In this document: in pieces, positions 48,082-57,433 of the stretch
Position numbering within the stretch: position 1 is the stretch's first letter
Layout: the number at the start of each line of letters is the position of its first letter
Source of the DNA: Toxoplasma gondii ME49
Lineage: Eukaryota > Apicomplexa > Conoidasida > Eucoccidiorida > Sarcocystidae
Assembly (NCBI RefSeq): GCF_000006565.2
Contig: NC_031480.1
Location: 4,968,529 to 5,032,528 of the forward strand
Direction of reading: 5' to 3'
Length of the DNA: 64,000 nucleotides
The notes under the pieces: generated by a model
Seen by the model: only the letters and a program-made list of their open reading frames with translations
What the model was told of the DNA's origin: nothing
Databases searched by the model: none
Translations under genes and position numbers: made by a program

Positions 48082-48692
48082 TATATAAATATGGAAGTGA
48101 AGCTGGGTTTGAAATGTGCACAGTTTCTCAGATATGTGTGCGTGGGTATCGGAGTACCTGGTACATAGGGGTGAAAGACTTCTCTGCTTTTCGGTTTGTA
48201 AGGATTTGCAGAGAATCTCCGTGTCTGGAACTTCAGTGCGGCAGAGGAGGAGACAAGTGAGAGCACGGGCGTCCGAAGTCCAGAGGAAGACCGAGACAAG
48301 CCACTCGAGGAGGAAACAGAAGACGAAGGCGACAGAAGGCCGGGAGAGAGAGAGGCGGGACTCGGGAGACAGAGTGAAGAGGAGAGAGGAGAAGACGAAA
48401 ACGAGAAAGAAACTGACCGGGCAGAGACTGAAGAAGGCGCTGCGGCGCAAGGACGAGGAAGTGACGAGAAGAAACGAAAGAGAGGAAGGGAGCCCAGAGA
48501 CGGCAGAAAAGAGCGACAAGGGGGAGACAGAGAGAGAGGCAGACGCGTTTCTCCGGCGCGAACGCAAGAGCACTTGTCTTGGAGCAAAAAAGACAAGGAG
48601 AGGAGTTTCACTCCTCCAACGAGTGGAGCCCCGGCCGCAGCACCGAGGTGCCGCCGAGCGTGAGGCGGCGCCGCTAGGACGACAGTCGCCAT
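44879..48692 (-). CDS. AP2-domain protein with organellar-type leader
   Basis: A five-exon model (48692-48158, 47249-47161, 46444-46287, 45534-45407, 44994-44879) gives 341 residues with every phase matching. The AP2 domain spans about 251-308: SPVTGVDYYPR, then FAVQWREDG, then WFRAAYGLTRAMRAAENFRK, then LEATGRVDN. This is the three-strand plus helix pattern of apicomplexan AP2 domains. Upstream, residues 1 to about 150 are Ser/Leu/Arg-rich without acidic runs and end near FQTRRFSANPYK, as expected for a mitochondrial or plastid presequence. A basic region (KYRFWRRRKY) precedes the AP2 domain. Family knowledge: ApiAP2 proteins are mostly nuclear DNA-binding factors. The leader here instead suggests an organellar nucleic-acid or ribosome-associated protein, which is an inference. 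The AP2 domain is assembled from three exons, and the intron 46286-45535 has a GC donor (CCTAG|GCAAGC) and a normal CAG acceptor. The start at 48692 is the first in-frame ATG. Confidence 0.8.
45170..45338. repeat. Paired TA microsatellites in AP2 gene intron
   Basis: TA tracts at 45170-45242 and 45298-45338 are separated by about 55 bases of unique sequence inside intron 45406-44995. Confidence 0.85.
45856..46110. repeat. TA/TATACA microsatellites in the GC-AG intron
   Basis: Two tracts (45856-45890 and about 46008-46110) occupy much of the intron 46286-45535 of the AP2 gene, which has the non-canonical donor. Confidence 0.85.
47061..47107 (+). repeat. 47-bp dispersed repeat, copy 1
   Basis: It starts GAGTGTATAT, contains GGCGGTTAAATG and ends GCGAATTTTAGG. 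It aligns without gaps to 54706-54752 with about 7 mismatches. It lies in intron 47160-46445 of the AP2 gene, in antisense to that gene. Confidence 0.7.
48040..48092. repeat. TA microsatellite in AP2 gene intron 1
   Basis: A pure TA run of about 30 bases plus TACATATATATAAA, beginning about 65 bases from the donor at 48157. Confidence 0.85.
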
Positions 48693-49968
48693 GAGGAACA
48701 CCACACAGAAATGGAGAACTCGACGGAAAATCGAAAAAAGGCGAAGTAGGGAGACAAGGAAAGAGACAAGAGAAGCGAGAGAGAGAGAGAAGAGAAGCTA
48801 CAGAGAGAAGAACAGAGACACGACGACCACCAAGGAGGAGATGGAAGCAGAGAGCCCACAGGTGACCAGAGACTAAAGGAAAGAAGATCACACCAAAGAG
48901 ATTCTGAACTCTCATATGGTGCAGTGGGAAAATGAGGACACTGGAGGTCGATTGTGTAACGAGAGGATCTTCCTCGACAGGAAAAAGCAAGGGCAGAACT
49001 CCGGTTCTCGCGCCGAAGGAACGCGTACGTTCCACTAAGATAAGCGGGGAAAAGCAGAAAACGAAAAGACTACACCACAGAACCTCTGCTGCAGTCCTTG
49101 TCGCTTCGAACCCAAAGCGAGCGGCGAGGAATTCCGAGTTCTAAATTTCACAAAAAAGGCTTGTTCGTTCCAAAGTGTGCGTGCATGCATCTGTTGTTCT
49201 TCGCGTCATCAGCGCCGCTGCATGTCGCAGCAGCCCCCGCATGGAGACTTTTTCTGTCATTTTTCTGCGGCGCGAAGAACCGAGTTTGCCTCCGGATGTG
49301 GCGCTTCAATGTCGCCTTTGCCGAACAAAGAAGGCAGGCTTTTCGCGTGACTCTGCAGGGACCTCTCTGGTTGAGGCGCGCGACACAGAAACTCGCGGAA
49401 GACCCAGGGAGGGTTTGGGTGTCGAGACACTTGAACGGCGAGGCGCCCCGGAGCAATTTTGAGTTCAGCGCCTCGTTTCGAGTGCTTTGCGACAAACAAT
49501 GTCTCTCTTTTTCCAGACTTTCTCAGAGGTTCTGTTCCTCTGAAAGCCTGTTGCGCGTTTCAGCGTCGCTCTTGCGGGTTTGCGCGTCACCCGACCGGGG
49601 ACCCGTCAAGACTGGAAGGTCCGCGGGGGAAAAGGCGCTGGCTGCAGGAGGAAAGCAGCCGCGACGAACGCGAACGCAGGGTAATGCGAAGGAAAACCAC
49701 GAGAAGCACTGCTGCCGAGAGACGCGAAGTGGAGAAAAGCCGAAGGTGTCTCTGAATTCTCTGCATCACGACCAGGGGAACTTTTAGCTGCGTGTAAAGT
49801 GCTACATCCTCCTGAGAAGAGGCCTTCGCGGCATTGCAGACGAAAGTAACGCGAGAACACTCGACGCCACAAAGAGGAAACGCGGACACAAAAACATGCA
49901 CGGAGGAAGACGCTGATGATAGGAAGAGAGCTTTGAGGGAGTCTCGCGACACCTGTGTCATCCCCAAG
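48693..49968. promoter_or_regulatory. Divergent promoter region (AP2 gene / resolvase-like gene)
   Basis: About 1.28 kb between divergent start codons. A TGCATGCA palindrome lies near the middle at 49182-49189. It includes a purine-rich stretch at about 48700-48870 immediately upstream of the AP2 gene. Open frames inside lack support. Confidence 0.45.
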
Positions 49969-52900
49969 ATGGCGACCCGCAGCTGTTTCTTCGGAGACAG
50001 GCGCAGCGTGACCTCTTCATTTTTCTCTAAGCAGTTTCGTCCTTTCGAAGTTGGGCTCTCTTCTTCGTCTTCGGCTGGTGATGCTGCAGTGACACACGTA
50101 ATTCTTCGGTGTCGACCCACCGCTCCACGCCGCTGCTCTGCTGTAGGCGTTCCCGTTAAACTGTCTGATCTCGGTCGCCTCTCTTCATCGACTTCTCGCT
50201 CGTGCTATTCTGCTGCTTCGCGCGAATCTGCCTCTCTTGGACCTCCCGGAGAAGCGCCGCTTCATGCCGGTTCCAGTCACGCTGAGTCTTCGTCGGTCGC
50301 CAGGTGGACACCTTCTTTGTTGGCGGCATTTTCGGTTAATGCTCACAGAGCGCTCTCTCCTTTCTCTTCACACACAGCTTCGCTTTTTGCGGTGTCTCGC
50401 CGTTTCTCGCGGAGGTTTCACTCTTCTCGATCGTGTCACACCTCTGCGTCTCTTTCTGTGTCTCCTATTTCTTCTGTGTTTCGCTCTTCCGAATCTTTCC
50501 CTGCCCTGGGGCGACTGTGTTGGACTCGTGCTTCCTCGTCTATAAGCCGACACGGTTCGCGGCGGTGGGTCTCAGCCTCTCTCTCTGTCTTCTGCAAGAC
50601 TGCGCACTCCGGTTCTCTAGGGGAGTCAGGGTGTATATACAGCAGGGCACCTGCCTTGCTGCTGTTTCCCAATGCATACAAGCTCCTTCCAGGCCAGGCG
50701 AAATCTCGCAGCTTCTCGCTTGCCTGCACAAGCCGCGCGAATGGGGCGGACAATGGGAGAGAAGACGGGAGAGCGTCTGGGTCGCTGAGCTACCAGGAGT
50801 CGCCGAAACCTCGGATCCCCACGCTCTGCCTCGGGGTGTCTGTACACCGCGATGTTATTGGCTATGCTCTCATTCAAGTGAGGGAGAAAAAGTAGTTCTT
50901 CAGACCGGCAGAAGCCACGGAGCTCTTCCCTCTGGACAAATAGACACTATCTCGTGGAAATTTGTTTTCGCTTGCGCGATTATCTGTTCATGAGCATCAC
51001 CAGCCTACCGGAATTTCTCTCTAGGCAAACGTGTCGCAAGAGGCACAGATGAACGAGAATATTCATCCGCATCTGCTTTGACTATCTATCTATCCTTATA
51101 TATATATATATCGAACTATCTGTCTGTCTCTGTCTGTCTAATCTCTCTATCTATCTGTGTATACCTATCTTTATGTATCTATCTATCCATGAACCTTCCT
51201 CTCCACCTATCAATCTATCCAACTATCTATCTCTGTCTATCGAACATATGCATCTATCCATGTATCTATCTGTTTCTGTATGTCTGTCTAATTCATCTAT
51301 CTGTATACATATACATACGTATGTGTGTATCTGTAGAGGTAGAGAGCGAAAAACTCACGGTTTGCATGTCTTCATTTGAAATCTCTGTTCACATGTTTGT
51401 GTCTTCGGAATTCGATATCCACACATCCGAGACTCCAGTTGTCAACAAACAACACATCTCTCCATGGATCTCATCATGTAGAGATGCGTGTCTCGTTTCA
51501 AGTGTCGCACGGCTTCCAGTCTTTCTTTTCGTTCCCGTATCCTGTGCAGCCCAAGAACTCTTGGTTGCCCTTGAAGGTAGGCTTCATCGATCCAGCTGGA
51601 GTCCCACAGAGTTTGCCTGACCAGGCGGCGGAGGTCGCTGGAGTTCTCTTGGCGCTGCGCGACCAGCAGCATCGTCTCCTTTCGTGTGAGGGCGAGCCTG
51701 AAGAGACTGCTGCGCGTCATCGTTCTCATCAGCCTCCGAGCTGGCGAGAGAGAGACGAGATGGCAGGAGCTGCTGAGGAAGGAAGGCCGATCGCAAGCAA
51801 GGGGACAAATCCACAGAAGCGATGCTTCTGGATCGTCGGGATCGAGGAGGCCTTGCGGGTCCCCCAGAGCTTCCGAGAAGCGACACGGGCGGCCGCCTTG
51901 CAGCAGTTGAAGGGGGCGATTTCTGCGGATCTTTTGAAGATTTTCTCTGTCTCCACTGTCGTGCCAGTCGAGCCGAAACAAGCGCGAGCCGCTCTCGGTA
52001 CGTTGCGCAGACGGTTTCCGGGTATAGGTGGCGACTTGTTAGGAGTGAAAGGCTGTGATAGCGTCGACACGTAGACGTGTGTCGCTCATTAGAAAAGCAG
52101 AAAATACGACGAATTCCGTAAGGCGTTCTCGCGATCTCCCAGGACGACGTCAGTGGCGGCTACCACACCAACCTGCGCCTCTCCACGCGCAGTTCAGTTG
52201 TAGTCCTTGGCCTACGAACTGGAGCGTCTCTGTTTATTCTATTGGAGCTTCGCATCCTCTAGATCCCGGACGTCATCTCTATAGAAACAGTATCTGCCTA
52301 GAATGGGGTAGTCACAAGTCATGGTGTGGCTTCTCAGTCGTCTATTCGTGCATGAAGTATGCATTGGCCACTGTGGACAACGCGCGTTTGACGGGCCAAG
52401 GGCGACAGCTCACTCAGAGGGACAAGTACACATGTAGGGGGGAGTCTGTTCGATTTCCCTGCTGCTTTCGAAAGAACGCTTAGGCACATTCAAGTGTAGA
52501 GTGTCACCGGACATTCTTCGAGGGTTCACAGTGGAAGCGGTTTTTTTTATCACGTGAATTTGTTTCATCCGGGGCATGTCCACGAATGTGACAGGGGGAA
52601 CATTGTTGAACACAGTCTTCCGGGAGAGCGTCGAGGTGAATAGGTATGCGTTGAGGTATGCGTACATCCGACCAATGGCAGCGGTTTTCTCTGGTCTTAG
52701 TCCAGTCGGTTGGATTCGTTTTCGTGGTGCTTGCAGCCCGCGTTGCTGGCATTCCTCTTGGTTCAAGACAGGAGACGCTCTCCTGGTTGTCAGAGCAGGT
52801 TAGACTTTTGCCGCCTGTGTGGTCTGTGGCAGCTCCGGTGGACGTGCACATCGTTTATTTCTCAGACAGTTAGAGAGTTTCTCTCAGCGTTGCGTCGTTC

Positions 52901-53603
52901 TCGGTGCAAGATATGGATTCCTGTTGCCTCCTGTGAGAACGGGGTTGTCTGTGTCTGATAACTGCAGTCCTATTCAGTGTTACGTGGGTGATACACTGTC
53001 TGTTGTTTCGACTCGAGTTATCCCATTCTGAACGCATTCGTCGTCCTCGCAGCATCGAGTCCGTCGAACAAAGTCTAGGCTTCTGGCCTCTACAGATTCT
53101 CGCGAGAGCCCTTCCACGGGCAGCCACGCAGTCTCTCGCAATGGATTGTTTTTCGCGGTCTGTCCCGACAGCGTGTCAGACACAGACGGAATACCCGGCG
53201 TACATGCACACCAACGCGGTTCGTGTGACCCGCCTGGTGAAGCATCTTGCGATTGTTGCTTGCATTTCTTGGCATCATCGGCGACCCGCTGGCGCCAGGA
53301 GATGATTGCCTCGTTTGAGTGTTTTCCTTGTGAAAATGGCGAAAAAGCGTCTTCACCTGTAGATTTAATGTGTAGAGTGAAACTATTTTATTTGTCACCA
53401 TCATTTACTTTTGACGTCCCGGTCTGCAGGTTCCCTCGTTTCCCAGCCGCCTTCGCCGCGAAGAAGCCGCCCTGACGATGGCCGACGCGTGGCTCGTCGC
53501 CGTGCATGCACAGGTGAATTCCAGGTTGTTTCCAGCGGGTAGAGACGCAGATGTGGTTGGCGTCAGAGACGAAGTCAAGTTCAGGCATGTGAAAACAACT
53601 TAG
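49969..53603 (+). CDS. RuvC/RNase H-fold resolvase-like protein with long leader
   Basis: Confident exons are 49969-50877, 51550-51997 and 53430-53603; one or more exons between 51998 and 53429 remain unresolved, because the last two have incompatible phases. The ATG at 49969 has a strong context (CAAGATGGC). Residues 1 to about 270 are Ser/Arg-rich and acid-poor, as in a mitochondrial or plastid presequence. The RuvC-like core begins at PTLCLGVSVHRDVIGYALIQ (284-303), equivalent to the first strand and glycine turn. It continues with the acidic strand WIVGIEEALRV (E402/E403) and a following helix rich in Ala and Gln with AALQQLKGA. The strand VVPVEPKQARAALG is equivalent to the RuvC P..(R/K)..L motif. 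The last exon has ALTMADAWLVAVHA, matching the final aDAlaiA helix. The usual catalytic Asp in the first strand is Ser (S291). The identification is of the fold; activity is doubtful. Confidence 0.6.
51078..51330. repeat. (CTAT/CTGT)n tetranucleotide-rich tract
   Basis: About 250 bases of degenerate CTAT, CTGT and CCAT units with a short pure TA run at 51096-51112, within the first intron (50878-51549) of the resolvase-like gene. It is the rightmost long microsatellite in the window. Confidence 0.85.
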
Positions 53604-53813
53604 GAACCGCCAAAGAAAGGGTCGCGCCGAACCACTGGCTCACCTCCGTAGAAAGCATTGATAAAGGCGAGGACGAGTGAGTCTTCTCTAGTGTCTGTGA
53701 GGGCGGGTACGACCGTTCGGTGTGTGTATGGTGGGGTCGCGGTATTTGGGCATCTTGAAGGGAAGCACGTAGGGGCTCTCGCGAACTACCTGCCTTTTTT
53801 TCAGAGCCAATAG

Positions 53814-55636
53814 ATGCATGCGCCGCTGCATTCCGCAGGAGGCGGAGGACCCCAGCGTTTCGCCCTTCGTGTCGGTTGTCTGCCTCTTGATCAGCGAACT
53901 GTAGAGGCGATGCGCCTCCGAGAACGACTCCGGAGTGTCCTTACAGCTGAGTCTGGCAAGCAGTTCCTCAAAGACTGCGGAGCGGCGCAGGTCAAGGCGC
54001 GAGTGTCCCCGGTGCCGCCTCACCTCATGAAGCTTGCGGACACCCTTCGAGTGCCATCAGGCCGCGTGGCCGCTCTTCGACAGGCTGCAGCGGAGGCTCC
54101 CGACGTGCGCACGCGTGAGTGGAACTGGGAACGGAAGCCGAACTCGGCAAGGCAGGGAGGCAGAGGACGAGCGCCAGCTCGCCGTGGGTCTCCGGTAAAG
54201 TGACAACGACGGTGTGCCAGCGAGTGAAAGGCACCACTGGCCGCTCCTTTAAGCAGAAAAAGGCTTAGTGTGTGTCTCCGTGCGTCTCCGTGTCGCGGCC
54301 CTTCGCCGCCAGGGCCTGCAGGTATCTGTGTCTCTGAAGGCGGTTTGTACTCAACGTAATGTGCCTAAAAGGAATAGGTGTCGTCGACCTGGATTGGCAG
54401 ATGCGTATGGCGATCGCAACCGAATCCCTGAGCCGTTTTTTCGTTTTTGTTGCGTCACGAGGGGGCTTCTGCACGCGGCCAGGCTCTACAGTCTCATCGA
54501 TGGGGGCCCTCCCGAATCTCCGGTGCTTCATGCGTGTCAGTGCCTGTGAGCGCGGGTGCGGGATCCTAGAGCCGAGGCAGGGAGCTGCATTCAGAAGAAT
54601 CTTGTAAATAGTCCTGCCTCAGAGATGACTATTGCAAGAACGATGGTCCTGATCATTCTCGCTTCTGAGTAGTCCAAACCTGCAATGGACATGTAGACTT
54701 TGACTGAGTGTATCTTAGCGGTTAAATGCCAATAGAGGATGCGAATTTTAGGTGCAGCATTTGCCGCCAGCCCTTCGCAGACAGTTAGGTCGCTAAAGGC
54801 GACGGAACCCCGAATTGTCGCTTGCAGCCTGCAGTGAGAGGAAGCGATCGCGAATCCCTATCTCCTTTAATTCGCTTTATGCCCGGATGCTCTATTTCCC
54901 AGGGCGGGAGCTGCTGCAGGTGTTGAAGAGTCGGCAAGAGATCGAACTCACTCAAGCGATTGAAAGACACCTCGATGCGCAGTACCAATCCGCCCGCGGG
55001 CGTTTTCTGGCGCCCGGCCAGCCGCGCGTTCCGCCGCAGCAAACCGATGTCATAAGCGCCGTAGAGCGGAGTGGCTGGAGGGCGGCGGGAGGCTCGCGAA
55101 TCTCGGGCGTACAGACACCGGACGGCGCGAGTCGAGATGGCACCCAGGATGCGGTTTCGGCGGTGAACGTCGCAGACGAAGAGTGGCAAAAGGGGCGTCG
55201 GGTATTGGGAGGTGATCGAGAACTGGAGAGTGCGGAACGCGGGGCGTCCACGCGGACCTGGAGAGAGGAGGAGTCAGTTTTCGAGGCGCCGGCTGAGGCG
55301 GGGTTTCCGCGAGAGGAGACGTGGAGACAGGCGACCGATGGAAGTGGCAGAAGCGAGGGACAAGCCAGTCTTGAAGTGGTCGCGGCCGGAGTAGCTGCAG
55401 CGAATGCCAAGCTGCAGGCAGCAAGAGCTCACAGAGGACTCCACGAGGTGGGCGGAGACGAGAGTCCGCGATCGAAGGACCGTAACACGGCTGATTTAGC
55501 GCCGAGTGTCGGACCGCACGAGGGGAAGACAGACGCGTGTGAGGCAAACACCGTGAGGAAAGTCTGCGGAACCAGTCCGATCAATCCGTATTTGCCTCCC
55601 CGCCACAAAGCGACTTTAGGAAGGAGAAAACGGTGA
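53814..55636 (+). CDS. Uncharacterised two-exon protein
   Basis: Not recognised. Exons 53814-54114 and 54903-55636 join in phase (donor GTGAGT after ACGC, acceptor TTTCCCAG) to give 344 residues. Residues about 25-130 are helical and charged (for example RTVEAMRLRERLRSVL, then LLQVLKSRQEIEL and IERHLDAQY across the junction). The rest is Glu/Gly/Ser/Arg-rich low complexity, ending INPYLPPRHKATLGRRKR. A strong pyrimidine-CAG acceptor ends at 53804, ten bases before the ATG. This suggests either a 5' untranslated intron or splicing from the preceding gene; only the alternative site just before the ATG would keep that gene's frame. It is head-to-tail with the resolvase-like gene, only about 210 bases after its predicted stop. 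Confidence 0.55.
54706..54752 (+). repeat. 47-bp dispersed repeat, copy 2
   Basis: An ungapped partner of 47061-47107 (about 85% identical), here in the intron 54115-54902 and in sense orientation to the host gene. Confidence 0.7.
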
Positions 55637-57433
55637 ATTGTGGCGTTTATAAAATGGGGATCAGTGTTTCACACTGTAAATGGGTACCACTGCGAAAAGA
55701 ACCAGCTGTGCTGGCACCACGATCCGGCAGGCGAAGAGAATGGACACCTTTTCGAGTAGCAGTCACATCCTGCAGATTACTCGAGGCAGTTGTTGCATGG
55801 CCGGCAACTTCGGTTCCGTGACCTCTCAATGGAGTGGTGTGGGGAATGTTGCTACTTCCAAGTTGACTAACAAAAGAGAAGGTTGCGGACTTTAGTTTAG
55901 TGCATTCCGAGTGAACGCGTGATACGGGCACCAACTGTCTGCAGTGGGCTCCTCGTGAGGTCTGTTTTGTGTTGTAAGGCGCTGGCTGCTGCACGAAACA
56001 GGCCGGCCCATATGCATCAGGCTGCGAGACACGGCGCAGACACTCAAGATCATTACTTGCTTCGCGAAAGAAGATGGTTCCTAGAAACATCAGCGCAATG
56101 ATGCTCGCGCCTTCGACTCTGGCACACTTAGATGAATCTACAGTAGCTGCCAGGCATCTGCGGTATCATTTTACTTTGAAACGCCGGGAAAAGATGACCC
56201 GTGTGTGATTAGAGGTGACTATACACTCATTTCCTGCACTGTGACTCCGGTCCGCTAGTCCTGCTTCCACTTCTTGTCCAGCTATGCGTTTCAAATTCCT
56301 GCTTCGCAAGACTCGCTATTTTTAACACTGACAAGCACGCCGCTTACCTTGAGATCGCTGCGGGTCTCTGTTGAGCGACTGATCCGCGACCGGGTGCCCC
56401 TCGAAGACTTCAGCAAAAAGGCTGGCAGATAACTGATTGTGCTTTCAGTTTCATCGTTGTGGAGTTCACAGGTGGTTTCCTCAGTGTCGCAAGCTGTGTT
56501 CGGCCGTGATTGCTGGACACCGTCACTCCATCGAACTGCTCAAGACGGCTAAAAGTGTTGGATTTCAATATTGTGCCACATTAAGGAGATTCCATAGCGG
56601 TTATGTTCTAGGCGTAATATACGAAAGACAAACACACATAGTCGTATTTCCCTTTGCACTGCGCCCTTGTTGCAGTCAAAACACGTTGAGCGTTCGTAAC
56701 GTGTGAGGTCATTTAGGGTTATACGCATGCAGTACAGTCGCAAGGGAGACAGTGGCAGCTGGTCTAATGTGGAACAAACGAGCTTACATCGTCGACGTCG
56801 AAGGCAAAGGAAAATGAAGACAAATCACCAGTTGCTTTGTCAATGCTCAGCGCGTGGACTGCTGCCAGTTCCTGCTTGTGCTGCGACGAGCAACATCGCA
56901 CACAGGATGGAGGGACCTGCCGGAGCTGTACGACTAGGCCCCAGAAGAATCCTGACATACTGCAGAAGAGGCAGGACAACGTTATTTGTCAGCGTTTCTG
57001 TGTTCGCTGCAGAAATAATAAGCGCTTCCTTGTCACAGAGCCTAGGATTTGAGATTGGAGAGGCTACGTCAGCGGCCGCTTCCAAATCCGCCCAAATGTA
57101 CGACTTACATCTGCAGGGTGAAACATCAGGGATATATTTTCATTCTGTGTCATTACACACGCCTGGATGCTTTTAACGGAACTGATCCATGTTCACAAAC
57201 GAGTACGTTCTGCTTCCAAAATCCTTCATGTGCGGACCGCGGCGGTCGCTGGGCACGTGCATGCACAGTCGCACGCCTTTTACATAGCCTTGGGAGTTTT
57301 GGTGTTATGTCCGCGGCGCAGAATTTCCTGTGACATTTGATTATATGCGTAACTGCCAAAAAACGATGGAGGGCTGTGCATCTTTCTTTCCGTCCACCCC
57401 TCTTCGTACTGTGCAAATGCGACAGGGATTTCG
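55637..57433. other. Spacer upstream of the CAAX protease gene
   Basis: No supported gene. A plus frame at 56703-57176 (157 codons) is open but lacks motifs and start context. The stretch should contain the Rce1 promoter. It has no TA microsatellites. Confidence 0.45.

Noticed and set aside
47437..49035. Minus-strand frame of 532 codons over the AP2 gene 5' region
   Set aside because: It runs through TA repeats encoding Ile-Tyr runs and is a different frame from the exon that splices in phase to the AP2 domain.
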